Part shown: one piece after another, positions 33,837 through 42,549 of the stretch
Layout of the letters: the number at the start of each line of letters is the position of its first letter
How positions within the stretch are numbered: the stretch's first letter is position 1
Source: UBA5336 sp038745855
GTDB taxonomy: Bacteria; Pseudomonadota; Alphaproteobacteria; Caulobacterales; Hyphomonadaceae
NCBI GenBank assembly: GCA_038745855.1
Contig: JBCDLC010000011.1
Location: forward strand, 1-64,000
Reading direction: 5' to 3'
Length of the DNA: 64,000 nucleotides
Translations under genes and position numbers: made by a program
The notes under the pieces: model-generated
Seen by the model: the letters and a program-made list of their open reading frames with translations, nothing else
Databases searched by the model: none
Told to the model about the DNA's origin: nothing

Positions 33837-34970
33837 ATGCGAAAGGGACAGAAGCTCCGACCCCATGGCCGGGTCACACGCCGTGAAACAGCCGCAGTGG
33901 CAGAACGCCAGGAACACGGGGGGCGCGGTGCCATCTCGAACCGTTCGGGCCGCTACGAGACGACCGACCGGATGGCGTTTGACGATGGTTGGTTGACCAA
34001 CGAAACGCCGCCGACCCGGTTGGAAACCAGCCTCACACCGGAAGCCGCCCGCACCATCGTCACCTATAACCGGTCGCCCGATGTCCATTTCGACCGGTCC
34101 ATCAATCCCTACCGGGGGTGCGAGCACGGCTGTATTTACTGCTTTGCGCGGCCATCGCACGCCTATCAGGGCCTGTCCGCCGGCCTCGATTTCGAAAGCA
34201 AATTGTTCTTCAAGCAAGATGCCGCCGAACGCTTGCGCGAAGCGCTGTCAGCGCCGCAGTATTTTCCCAGGGTCATCGCCCTTGGCGTGAACACCGACGC
34301 CTTCCAACCGGTCGAGCGCCAACAATCACTGACCCGGGAATTGCTGGAGGTTCTCGCCGCCTACAATCACCCCGTCAGCCTGCTCACGAAATCGGCCCTG
34401 ATCCAACGCGACATCGATATTCTGGCGCCCATGGCCGAGAAGAAACTTGTGAGGGTCGGGATCTCGATCACAACCCTGGACCGGCGCCTCTCCCGTAAGA
34501 TGGAACCGCGGGCAGCCACCCCAGAGCGCAGGCTTCAGACCATTCGCGCACTGACGGACGCGGGCATACCGGTCATCGCTATGACCGCGCCGATCATCCC
34601 GGCCATCAATGACGCGGAAATCGAGGCCCTCCTGGAAGCATGCCAGGCCGCTGGTGCGCGCTATGCCGACTACGTGCTCCTGCGGCTACCCCATGAGATC
34701 AAGGACTTGTTCCATGAATGGCTTGTCGAACACTTTCCTGACCGCGCGGCCAAAGTGATCAACCTGATGCGGGAGATGCGCGGCGGGAAGGACTACGATC
34801 CGCGATGGTTTGAGCGGGGGCGCGGAAGGGGCCCCTACGCCGATTTGATCGCGCAGCGGTTTACGAAGGCGATCCGAAAGCTTGGCCTAGACGGGGAGCG
34901 CCCCCAGCTCAGGACAGATCTTTTCAGACCGCTTCCCTTGCCCGGCGGCCAATATCTTTTGGACTTCTGA
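33837..34970 (+). CDS. PA0069 family radical SAM protein (SplB-like)
   Basis: A 377-residue protein of the spore photoproduct lyase-related radical SAM group. The cluster motif is NPYRGCEHGCIYCFARPSHA (CX3CX2C), followed by VNTDAFQPVER, LLTKSALIQRDIDIL and GISITTLDRRLSRKMEPRAA. These are diagnostic for the PA0069 type, whose physiological reaction is not settled; DNA repair is often suggested. ATG 33837 was chosen because family-like sequence begins soon after it; 60 bases of AT-rich, presumably promoter DNA lie upstream. Confidence 0.85.
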   Translation: MRKGQKLRPHGRVTRRETAAVAERQEHGGRGAISNRSGRYETTDRMAFDDGWLTNETPPTRLETSLTPEAARTIVTYNRSPDVHFDRSINPYRGCEHGCIYCFARPSHAYQGLSAGLDFESKLFFKQDAAERLREALSAPQYFPRVIALGVNTDAFQPVERQQSLTRELLEVLAAYNHPVSLLTKSALIQRDIDILAPMAEKKLVRVGISITTLDRRLSRKMEPRAATPERRLQTIRALTDAGIPVIAMTAPIIPAINDAEIEALLEACQAAGARYADYVLLRLPHEIKDLFHEWLVEHFPDRAAKVINLMREMRGGKDYDPRWFERGRGRGPYADLIAQRFTKAIRKLGLDGERPQLRTDLFRPLPLPGGQYLLDF

Positions 34971-34997
34971 TCGGTTGGATCTTTCAACCCACGCCCA

Positions 34998-35101
34998 CTC
35001 GAGAATCGATGCTGACTCGCGAGTCAAGTCATGCAAAACTCTCTTAACCAAATCGCCGCTCATAACTTACAACGAATCAGTAGAGTTTTGGAGATTCAGG
35101 C
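34998..35101 (+). promoter_or_regulatory. ccrM promoter region with five GANTC sites and a CtrA-like half site
   Basis: GANTC sites are at 35003-35007, 35014-35018, 35021-35025, 35074-35078 and 35093-35097, five in 95 bp, against about one per 256 bp expected by chance. A TTAACC sequence at 35044-35049 resembles half of a CtrA box. GANTC is the target of the encoded enzyme, so methylation-dependent autoregulation is likely, as described for Caulobacter ccrM. Confidence 0.65.
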
Positions 35102-36181
35102 ATGGGTTTGCCGCGCAACACGATCGTCCAGGGCAATTGCATCGATGTGCTATCGGGCCTGCCAGACGCTTCTGTCGATCTGGTGTTCGCCGATCCGCCC
35201 TACAATCTCCAGCTTGGCGGACAGTTGACCCGGCCGGACCAGTCCCACGTGGACGGCGTGACCGATGACTGGGACCAATTCGACAGTTTCGACGCTTACG
35301 ATCTTTTTACGCACCAGTGGCTCGAACAGGCCCGGCGCGTCCTCAAACCCGACGGCGCCATCTGGGTCATCGGGTCCTATCACAACATCTTCCGGGTCGG
35401 CACAATCCTGCAGGATACGGGGTTCTGGATCCAGAACGACGTGGTTTGGCTGAAAACCAATCCCATGCCCAATTTCAAGGGCACCCGGTTCCAAAACGCC
35501 CATGAGACCCTGATCTGGGCCAGCAAATCGGAACGATCAAAACCGACTTTCAATTATGACGCGCTGAAAACCTTCAATGAAGACAAACAGATGCGGTCAG
35601 ATTGGACTCTGCCAATCTGCACAGGCTCTGAACGGCTCAAGGGCCCAGATGGGAAAAAGGCGCACCCGACGCAGAAACCCGAAGCGCTCTTGAACCGGAT
35701 ATTGCTGGCAACATCGCGGACGGGCGATCTCGTCCTCGATCCGTTTTCGGGCACAGGAACAACGGCCGCTGCCGCAAAGGCCCTGGGCAGGGATTTCATC
35801 GGCATCGAGCAAGATCCCGAGTACGTCGCGCTGGCGCGGGCCCGCCTCTCGGCCGTTGCGCCCCATGACAGCGACACGCTCGAGACCATGAAGAGCTCAA
35901 AAGCGCTGCCGCGCGTTCCCTTTGGCGCCCTGCTGGAGAACGGGTTTCTCCGGCCCGGCGACAGGCTCTGGTCGCGAGGGCGCAAACACGAAGCCCGCAT
36001 TCGGGTCGATGGCTCTCTCACCACGGGTCACGCCACAGGTTCGATCCACCGGGTCGGCGCCCAACTGATGCGCGCACCTGCCTGCAATGGCTGGACATTC
36101 TGGCATTATGAAGTGGAAGAGGGGCTCAAACCGATCGACTTGCTGCGGCGCAGGTACAGGATAGAGATGGGACTTGAATAG
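35102..36181 (+). CDS. ccrM: cell-cycle regulated DNA adenine methyltransferase CcrM (GANTC)
   Basis: A 359-residue beta-class N6-adenine methyltransferase that methylates GANTC and links replication to the cell cycle in alphaproteobacteria. The catalytic motif is LVFADPPYNLQLGGQL (DPPY). The SAM-binding motif LVLDPFSGTGTTAAAAKALG comes after it, as in the beta class. AHPTQKPEALLNRIL precedes it. The C-terminal ~85 residues (LRPGDRLWSRGRKHEARIRV) are the DNA-recognition extension found in CcrM but not in small Dam-like enzymes. The length is normal. The upstream region is rich in its own target site. Confidence 0.96.
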   Translation: MGLPRNTIVQGNCIDVLSGLPDASVDLVFADPPYNLQLGGQLTRPDQSHVDGVTDDWDQFDSFDAYDLFTHQWLEQARRVLKPDGAIWVIGSYHNIFRVGTILQDTGFWIQNDVVWLKTNPMPNFKGTRFQNAHETLIWASKSERSKPTFNYDALKTFNEDKQMRSDWTLPICTGSERLKGPDGKKAHPTQKPEALLNRILLATSRTGDLVLDPFSGTGTTAAAAKALGRDFIGIEQDPEYVALARARLSAVAPHDSDTLETMKSSKALPRVPFGALLENGFLRPGDRLWSRGRKHEARIRVDGSLTTGHATGSIHRVGAQLMRAPACNGWTFWHYEVEEGLKPIDLLRRRYRIEMGLE

Positions 36182-36262
36182 CCCTAACCCGTTCGCCTCG
36201 TCCGCTCTCGTGGCTCCTGCTCGCCAAGCCATACAGAGGTCCCGTGCAAAACACCGACGCGC

Positions 36263-37720
36263 CTATCCCCTCGGCAGCGAGTAATTCGGCGCCTCCCGCG
36301 TCATCATCACATCATGGACATGGCTCTCATTCAGCCCGGCGCCCGTAATCTGCAGGAACTCGGCCTTCTCATGCAGGTCAGCGATCGTCCCGGCCCCGAC
36401 ATAGCCCATGGCAGCCCGCAAACCGCCGACCATCTGGTGCACGATCGGCGCGACGGGCCCCTTGAACGGCACCTGCCCTTCGATCCCTTCCGGCACCAGT
36501 TTCTCAGCCGCGACGTCCTTCTGGAAATACCGGTCAGATGAGCCCCGGCCCATGGCGCCCAGGCTGCCCATGCCGCGGTACGCCTTGTAGCTCCGCCCCT
36601 GGAACAGGAACACCTCGCCGGGCGCCTCCTCGGTGCCGGCAAAGATCGATCCCATCATCGCAGTCGATGCGCCCGCAGCGATCGCCTTGGCAAAGTCTCC
36701 TGAGAATTTGATGCCGCCATCGGCAATCACCGGCGTGCCCGTTGCTGCAGCGGCCTCCGCGCAATCGGAAATCGCCGTGAGTTGAGGCACACCGACCCCG
36801 GCGACGACCCGCGTCGTACAGATCGAGCCCGGACCGATCCCCACCTTGACCGCATCGGCGCCTGCATCGATCAGCGCCCGCGTCGCCTCCCCGGTCGCCA
36901 CATTGCCCGCGATGATCTGCACCGCATTCGAGAGCGTTTTCGCCCGGCTGACGGCATCGAGCACCGCCTTCGAGTGGCCGTGGGCGGTGTCGATCACGAC
37001 AACATCGGCCCCCGCAGCGACCAGAGCCTCCGTCCGTTCGAACCCGGCATCGCCGACGGTCGAAGCCGCCGCCACCCGCAAGCGGCCCGCTTCATCCTTC
37101 GCCGCGTTCGGGTGGACAGCCGCCTTGTCCATATCCTTCACGGTGAGAAGGCCGATGCACTTATTGTCCTCGTCAACGATGATCAGCCGCTCGATGCGAT
37201 GCTTGTGCAAGAGCTGGCGCGCCGTCGAGAGGTCGGTATCCATCTTCACGGTGACCAGCGCCTGGGTCATCAGGCTCGAAACCGGCTGGTTCAGGTCATC
37301 GGCAAACCGAGTGTCGCGATTGGTCACGATCCCCACCACCGTGCCGTCCTCCTTGACGACCGGGATGCCGGAAAACCCCATCCGCTCCTTGAGGGACTTG
37401 AGGTCGCCGAGCGTTTCATCGGGCCCGATCGTGATCGGGTTCATCACCACGCCGCTCTCGTATTTTTTGACCTGCGCCACCTCGCCGGCCTGTTCCTCGA
37501 CGGAGAGGTTCCGGTGGATCACACCGATGCCGCCGGCCTGGGCCATGGCGATCGCCAGCCGCGCTTCGGTCACCGTGTCCATCGCCGCCGACAGGAGCGG
37601 AATGTTCACGCCCACCGTCTTCGTCAGCTTCGTCGTCACGCTGACCTCTGCGGGAATGACTTCGCTGGCGCCGGGCTGGAGCAGCACGTCGTCGAAGGTG
37701 ATGGCCTGTCGGATTTTCAT
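36263..37720 (-). CDS. guaB: IMP dehydrogenase
   Basis: A 485-residue enzyme converting IMP to XMP in guanine nucleotide synthesis. The N-terminus reads TFDDVLLQPGASEVIPAEV. Two CBS domains occupy about residues 95-205. The catalytic loop IGPGSICTTRVVAGVGVPQ holds the nucleophilic cysteine, and RGMGSLGAMGRGSSDRYFQ is the flap region. The length is normal. It converges on ccrM with 81 bases between the stops. Confidence 0.97.
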   Translation of the reverse strand: MKIRQAITFDDVLLQPGASEVIPAEVSVTTKLTKTVGVNIPLLSAAMDTVTEARLAIAMAQAGGIGVIHRNLSVEEQAGEVAQVKKYESGVVMNPITIGPDETLGDLKSLKERMGFSGIPVVKEDGTVVGIVTNRDTRFADDLNQPVSSLMTQALVTVKMDTDLSTARQLLHKHRIERLIIVDEDNKCIGLLTVKDMDKAAVHPNAAKDEAGRLRVAAASTVGDAGFERTEALVAAGADVVVIDTAHGHSKAVLDAVSRAKTLSNAVQIIAGNVATGEATRALIDAGADAVKVGIGPGSICTTRVVAGVGVPQLTAISDCAEAAAATGTPVIADGGIKFSGDFAKAIAAGASTAMMGSIFAGTEEAPGEVFLFQGRSYKAYRGMGSLGAMGRGSSDRYFQKDVAAEKLVPEGIEGQVPFKGPVAPIVHQMVGGLRAAMGYVGAGTIADLHEKAEFLQITGAGLNESHVHDVMMTREAPNYSLPRG

Positions 37721-37818
37721 GGGGGCGGCTCCCTTTTTGGCCTCCTAAGGGAGTTAATCAGGCTTGGAAAGTGCGAATTCACCCTGCCTGGCCCCGCGCT
37801 GCCATCCGCGCTCGCCTG

Positions 37819-38550
37819 TCACCGCCCCCTGAAGCCCTTGGCGACAACGTAAATCTCGGGGCTCCCCGTCCGGCTCGCCGGGGGTTTGATATGCTTGACC
37901 TCGGCGAAATTCGCCTTCAGCCCGTCCAGCACGGCCTTCGTGGCCCCGCCTTGGAAAACCTTGGACGCGAAATGCCCGCCCTCCGCCAGGTGCTCCAACG
38001 CAAACGCCAGCGCAAGCTCCACCAGCGCGATCGTGCGCAAATGGTCGGTCTGCTTGTGACCGGTCGTATTCGCCGCCATGTCCGACAGCACAAGATCGGG
38101 CGGCCCCGACAGCCCCGCCATCAGCCTTGCCACATCAGCCGATTGAGTAACGTCGCCCTCGACGATGTGGACGCCGGGCACGGGCTCAACCGGCAGCAAA
38201 TCAATGCCTGCCAGCTCCCGGGCACCGGCCCCTTGCACCACCTGCAGCCACCCGCCCGGCGCGCAGCCAAGATCGACAACCCGCTGTCCAGGCACCAACA
38301 GCTTCGCCTTTTCGTCCAGCTCCAGCAGCTTGTACGCCGCACGCGCCCGGTAGCCTTCGGCCCGCGCCTTCTGAACATAGGGGTCCGAAAGCTGCCGCTC
38401 GATCCATCGCTTCGAGCTTTCGGACTGCGCCCTGCGCGCGATCACCTTGCGCTCCCCCATCCGGCGCCCGGAATTGGCGCCTTTACCCTGACCCCTACCC
38501 TTCCCGGGGCTCTTGGGCCCCGACCAGCGCCGCTTCCCATCATCCGCCAT
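37819..38550 (-). CDS. rlmE: 23S rRNA (uridine-2'-O-)-methyltransferase RlmE
   Basis: A 243-residue FtsJ/RrmJ methyltransferase that modifies U2552 of 23S rRNA. After a basic Gly/Arg/Lys-rich extension of about 40 residues, the core shows YRARAAYKLLELDEKAKLLV, VVDLGCAPGGWLQVV (SAM loop), LVLSDMAANTTGHKQTDHLR, and FASKVFQGG with the catalytic lysine. The start at 38550 (MADDGKRRWSG) overlaps the end of ppx by 11 bases, so the two are coupled. Confidence 0.94.
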   Translation of the reverse strand: MADDGKRRWSGPKSPGKGRGQGKGANSGRRMGERKVIARRAQSESSKRWIERQLSDPYVQKARAEGYRARAAYKLLELDEKAKLLVPGQRVVDLGCAPGGWLQVVQGAGARELAGIDLLPVEPVPGVHIVEGDVTQSADVARLMAGLSGPPDLVLSDMAANTTGHKQTDHLRTIALVELALAFALEHLAEGGHFASKVFQGGATKAVLDGLKANFAEVKHIKPPASRTGSPEIYVVAKGFRGR

Positions 38551-39676
38551 GGCCGCGCGCTCCCTCGCCCGCCGGCGCCTTGTCCTCGCCGCCAGAGCTG
38601 GCCTTCTTCCGAACCGTCCGCCGCCGCTTCTTCTTCGGTCCATACATCATCGATAGCAGCAAGCCTTCGCGCAGCCCCCGGTCCGCCACCCGTAGCCTCT
38701 GGGCCGGGAAGACCTCCAGCGCAGCATCCAGGATTGCACAGCCCGACAGCATCAGGTGTGCCCGCTCCTCACCAATCGTCGGCAGTTTCGCCCGCCCCTC
38801 CGGCCCCAGGCTGTTCAGTAGGGCCACCGCTTCATGGGTCTCGTCCCGGTCCATCCAGGCCCCATCGACCGCGTCCCGGCGATACTTCTCCAGTTTCAGG
38901 TGCACCCCCGCCAGGCACGTCACCGTGCCGGATGTGCCGATGATGTGCGCGCCCGGAGCCTCGAGCGCTGCCCTCGTCTCCTCATAGCCCCGCCACCCCC
39001 GAAACACCTCGATGGCATGGGCTTTCATCGCTGCGTAGGCCTCCGCTTCGCTGGCTGCTGGAAACGCCTCATAGAGCGTGACCACCCCGAGTGGCAGCGA
39101 CCCCCACGCAACCATCGGCGCCGAGCGGATCAGCGCGCCGACCCGGCCGGCCTCGGGCAAGGCCGATGTTTCCACCAGCGACAGCTCCGTTGATCCGCCG
39201 CCCACATCGAAAACCAGGATGTGCCGCGCATCCGCGCTCACCAGATTATGACACGCGATCAGGGCCAGCTTGGCTTCTTCCTTGGGGCCGATGATCTTGA
39301 AGCTTAGCCCCAACTCGTCCTTGACCCGATCGATGAAGGCGCGGCCATTGCTGGCCCGCCGGCAGGCCTCCGTTGCGATACAGCGGATATGGGACACCCG
39401 CCGCGACCTGAGCTTGTCACGGATCTTCGACAGCGCAGAGAATGCCCGCTCCATGGACGCATCCGACAATTGGCCGGTGGCCGCCAGCCCCTCTCCCAAG
39501 CGGGCGATCTGGGCATAGCTGTCCATCACACGGAACGTGCGCCCATGGGGCTGCGCAACCAGCAGCCTGCAATTATTCGTGCCCAGGTCGACCGCCGCAT
39601 AAAGCGGGGCATCGCCCTGGCCCTTTTGCCGACGCCGCGCGCCTTTGCGCGTCCGTCTGACTTTTTCCGCTGCCAT
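38540..39676 (-). CDS. Ppx/GppA family phosphatase
   Basis: A 378-residue exopolyphosphatase / guanosine pentaphosphatase. It begins with a basic stretch (EKVRRTRKGARRRQKGQ), then the ASKHA phosphate loop AAVDLGTNNCRLLVAQ and the second loop HILVFDVGGGSTELSLVE. IGTSGTVTCLAGVHLKLEKY is a further family motif. ATG 39676 is used because upstream residues are not conserved. The C-terminus is Lys/Arg-rich (PKKKRRRTVRKKAS), which is unusual and might bind nucleic acid or polyphosphate. The ppx-rlmE pair is common in alphaproteobacteria. Confidence 0.9.
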   Translation of the reverse strand: MAAEKVRRTRKGARRRQKGQGDAPLYAAVDLGTNNCRLLVAQPHGRTFRVMDSYAQIARLGEGLAATGQLSDASMERAFSALSKIRDKLRSRRVSHIRCIATEACRRASNGRAFIDRVKDELGLSFKIIGPKEEAKLALIACHNLVSADARHILVFDVGGGSTELSLVETSALPEAGRVGALIRSAPMVAWGSLPLGVVTLYEAFPAASEAEAYAAMKAHAIEVFRGWRGYEETRAALEAPGAHIIGTSGTVTCLAGVHLKLEKYRRDAVDGAWMDRDETHEAVALLNSLGPEGRAKLPTIGEERAHLMLSGCAILDAALEVFPAQRLRVADRGLREGLLLSMMYGPKKKRRRTVRKKASSGGEDKAPAGEGARGHGG

Positions 39677-39728
39677 GGCTTGGCCTAAATCTTGTTCGTT
39701 AGAGAAAGCTGTAGCACAAGCGAGAGCC

Positions 39729-40184
39729 ATGAGTCGTCTATCGAAACTGTTCCGCCGTATCGGCACCGCGTTCGGGCGTTCAGCGCCCACGCCAACCGAG
39801 ACTGTTTCCAGCTTGGTTCCGGCGCATGAAGGGCGGAACGAGAAACCCCGAAATGAGGGTGCCCGGGTGGCCAAGTTCCAGATCGGGCAGGTGGTCCGCC
39901 ACAGAATGTTCCCCTTTCGCGGCGTGATCTTCGATGTCGACCCCGAGTTCAACAACACCGACGAATGGTATGAATCGATCCCCGAAGAGGTCCGCCCCCA
40001 CAAGGCCCAGCCCTACTATCACCTTTTCGCCGAGAACGACCGCACCCATTACGTCGCCTACGTATCAGAGCAGAACCTGCTGCCGGACGACAGTCCCGAA
40101 CCGGTCAACCACCCCGACATCCCGGACATCTTCGACCAGACCGACAAGGGTCGCTACCGGCTGAAGGCCAACATCGCAAACTAG
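39729..40184 (+). CDS. hspQ: heat shock protein HspQ / hemimethylated DNA-binding domain protein
   Basis: A 151-residue protein whose C-terminal ~105 residues are the YccV-like domain: AKFQIGQVVRHRMFPFRGVI, FDVDPEFNNTDEWYESIPEE, RPHKAQPYYHLFAEND, YVSEQNLLPDDSPEPVNHPD. In enterobacteria HspQ modulates Lon and binds hemimethylated DNA. ATG 39729 gives a 46-residue variable basic extension; a GTG at 39867, directly before AKFQIGQ and preceded by GAGGG, is an alternative start matching the usual short form. Confidence 0.88.
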   Translation: MSRLSKLFRRIGTAFGRSAPTPTETVSSLVPAHEGRNEKPRNEGARVAKFQIGQVVRHRMFPFRGVIFDVDPEFNNTDEWYESIPEEVRPHKAQPYYHLFAENDRTHYVAYVSEQNLLPDDSPEPVNHPDIPDIFDQTDKGRYRLKANIAN

Positions 40185-40280
40185 GGGCTCTGGCTTGACC
40201 CTCTTATTGTGCCGCGGCTTCATACGCCATCAGAACGGGCGAAACGCGCCATGCAGCCAGGGTGTTCAGTGGGAGCGGTG

Positions 40281-40775
40281 ATGCGAGGGATCCTTGCAAC
40301 TCTCTTGATATTGCAAAGCACGGCACACGTCGCGAGCGCACAGGCATTCAAAGACCTGGCGCCCGACATGGCCATGAAGAACCTTCATAATCAGCTCTTG
40401 ATCCGCAGGCAGAATAACCAGGGTCCGACGACCGCCCGGTTCAACACGACCGTCAAGAATTTCACATCGCTTCTTGTGCTCAACTGGATGGTCGCCAACC
40501 AGGAAGATACCGTCCCCAACGGCCTATTGCTCGACTCGATGATGCAACACGCCGATCAATCCCTCGAAGCGGCGGGTGTCTTCGATAGCCGAAACCTCGA
40601 TATCGATTTCATGGTTTTCACCCGCAGGGAATTCGAAGCCCTGCAAGAGAAATGGCAGGCGACCCGAGGTGATCCCGCCGCAGAAAAACAGCTTTCCGAC
40701 GAGACGTGGCAATCGTTCAAGACCTATTACAAGATCGACCTGCGCGCGGTTAAGCTCGAAGACTTCGTGGAGTGA
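40281..40775 (+). CDS. secreted protein of unknown function
   Basis: A 164-residue protein with a clear signal peptide, MRGILATLLILQSTAHVASA, probably cleaved after AQA. The mature part is helical and charged (AMKNLHNQLLIRRQNNQGPT, DETWQSFKTYYKIDLRAVKL). ATG 40281 follows a GGGAGCGG site; a longer frame from 40209 would bury the signal. No family was recognised and no cysteine or enzyme motif is visible. It is probably periplasmic. Confidence 0.65.
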   Translation: MRGILATLLILQSTAHVASAQAFKDLAPDMAMKNLHNQLLIRRQNNQGPTTARFNTTVKNFTSLLVLNWMVANQEDTVPNGLLLDSMMQHADQSLEAAGVFDSRNLDIDFMVFTRREFEALQEKWQATRGDPAAEKQLSDETWQSFKTYYKIDLRAVKLEDFVE

Positions 40776-40830
40776 ACACCCCCTGCTGAGCCAAAGAGCA
40801 GGCTCCGGAGCGCGCCTCCTCCAATTGAAA

Positions 40831-41435
40831 ACTTATCCCCCAAATTTATCGCCTAAAGCCTTGTAATCATTACGATCCCAAATAACTTATCCTCCCCCTC
40901 TGCGGCGGTGGTATACTTCCGGTCAAATGATCAACGAACCGATGTTCCTCCGGCACAGGGATGCCGTATGGCCGATTTTCTGGCCCTACTTCCTGTGGGC
41001 CATTGCGCGCTTCAACCGCTTCGTCGCAAGCCTCAACGCCCGAGGCATGACCTTCATCGACTACAAGATCACCCCTTGGGGCGGCATCAAGATCACAAGA
41101 ACCACGTTCGGCCCCGGTTGGCGCTACGGCCTCTACACCCGCGCCGGCGCCTTCGATGAACTCGCGCCCCTTACTCCTCCCCTCGAACACTACCGGAAGC
41201 CCGACCCCGACATCGCGTCGCTCAACGTCGTCTTCGTGCACGTAAACCTCCTGCGCACGGCCCTCAAGGCCTGGACCCAAACCTACCGTCCGGCCGACCG
41301 GCGCCTCTCCACCTACCTCAGCGCCGGCCTCCCCCTCCCTCACACCTGACCAGCCCCATCCCACAGACTTGAAAATCCAGCCCCCAACCGACGTGGCCCC
41401 CGCCCCGGCGGCCGAACGTGCTGGCAGGAACAAAG
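40831..41435 (+). repeat. dispersed 0.6 kb repeat, copy 2
   Basis: A 605 bp unit homologous to 2931-3534 (minus) and 44389-44990. ACTTATCC occurs at 40831 and 40885, 54 bp apart as in the other copies, and the gene starts 42 bp after the second. The 3' tail ends at CTGGCAGGAACAAAG. This copy is the most diverged of the three. It lies directly before trpD. Confidence 0.85.
40927..41349 (+). CDS. repeat-borne protein of unknown function (copy 2)
   Basis: A 140-residue protein, MINEPMFLRHRDAVWPIFWP at the start and the invariant YLSAGLPLPHT at the end. It is clearly homologous to the products at 3016-3438 and 44485-44904 but differs at many positions in the middle (YKITPWGGIKITRTTFGPGW). The Trp/Phe-rich helix near residues 14-33, GGIKITR, GLYTRAGAFDEL, PDIASLN and RTALKAWTQTY are retained. 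Keeping full length and reading frame despite this divergence argues that it encodes a working protein. Function unknown. Confidence 0.75.
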   Translation: MINEPMFLRHRDAVWPIFWPYFLWAIARFNRFVASLNARGMTFIDYKITPWGGIKITRTTFGPGWRYGLYTRAGAFDELAPLTPPLEHYRKPDPDIASLNVVFVHVNLLRTALKAWTQTYRPADRRLSTYLSAGLPLPHT

Positions 41436-41483
41436 ATAATCCCCCCCTTCCCTGGGGCGGGATGAGCCGGTACTCCACGGGCC

Positions 41484-42545
41484 ATGGACACTGCCACCGA
41501 TGACGCGCCGAGACTTGCCGCTGCCATAAGGGCGATTGCCCGCGGCGAGACGCTCGTGCCCGAGACGGTGGAAGCGGCCATCGGCGAATTGCTGGCCGGA
41601 AAGGCTGCCCCCGAACAGGTGGGCGCATTTCTGACCGGGCTGGCCGTGAGGGGAGAGACGGCCGCCGAACTCATCGCCGGTGCGCGGGCCATGCGGTCCT
41701 CCGCCCACAAGGCCGATCTCAACGCCAGCGCGGACCAGCCCCTGCTGGATACCTGCGGAACGGGCGGGCTAACCTGGACATCGCTCAACACGTCTACGGC
41801 CAGTGCCATCGTCCTGGCCGCCTGCGGTGTCCGCGTCGCTAAGCATGGCAATCGGTCGGTGCCGCCGAAAACCGGCTCCGCTGACGTGCTCGAGGCGCTA
41901 GGCGTCGATCTCGACATGGATGCGGCGCGCGAGCGGCTTTGCATCGAGACCGCCGGGGTCACGTTCCTCTATGCCCGCAGCCATCACAGCGCCATGCGCC
42001 ATGTGGCGCCGGTTCGCGCGAAGCTCGGCATCCGGACGCTGTTCAACCTGCTCGGCCCCCTGTCGAACCCGGCCGGGGCCAATCGCCAGGTGCTCGGCGT
42101 GTTCGCTCCAGAATGGGTGGACCCGATGGCCGAAGCACTCCTGGCACTCGGGGTCGAGCGCGCCTGGGTTGTCCACGGTACCGATGGGATCGACGAGGTG
42201 TCCATTGCCGGAGAGACCCAGGTCGCCGAGATCCAAAAGGGTGACACACGGCCCCGGCGCTTCACCCTGACGCCGGAGCAAGCGGGCCTTCCCCGAACGC
42301 CCCTCAAAGCGCTGGAAGGCAGCAGCCCGGAGGCAAATGCGGCCGCGATCACCGCGCTTTTCGGCGGCGAGACGAGCCCTTTCCGGGATGCGGTCTGCCT
42401 CAACGTCGCCGCAGGACTGGTCGTCTGTGACGCCGCGCCCGACCTCGAAACAGGCGTCCGCCAAGCCGCAGCGGCAATCGATGGCGGAAAGGCCCGTGCA
42501 ACGCTCGCGGCCCTGGTCGACGCCTCCCACGGACGCGGGGGCTGA
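41484..42545 (+). CDS. trpD: anthranilate phosphoribosyltransferase
   Basis: A 353-residue enzyme of tryptophan synthesis joining anthranilate to PRPP. The PRPP/glycine loop is DTCGTGGLTWTSLNTSTASA, followed by VRVAKHGNRSVPPKTGSADV and TLFNLLGPLSNPAGANRQVL. The glycine loop GTGGLTWTSLN differs from the usual GTGGDG..TFN; the change is at positions that vary in some branches. It lies 4 bases before trpC. trpE and trpG, usually upstream, are absent; repeat copy 2 occupies that place. Confidence 0.93.
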   Translation: MDTATDDAPRLAAAIRAIARGETLVPETVEAAIGELLAGKAAPEQVGAFLTGLAVRGETAAELIAGARAMRSSAHKADLNASADQPLLDTCGTGGLTWTSLNTSTASAIVLAACGVRVAKHGNRSVPPKTGSADVLEALGVDLDMDAARERLCIETAGVTFLYARSHHSAMRHVAPVRAKLGIRTLFNLLGPLSNPAGANRQVLGVFAPEWVDPMAEALLALGVERAWVVHGTDGIDEVSIAGETQVAEIQKGDTRPRRFTLTPEQAGLPRTPLKALEGSSPEANAAAITALFGGETSPFRDAVCLNVAAGLVVCDAAPDLETGVRQAAAAIDGGKARATLAALVDASHGRGG

Positions 42546-42549
42546 CACG

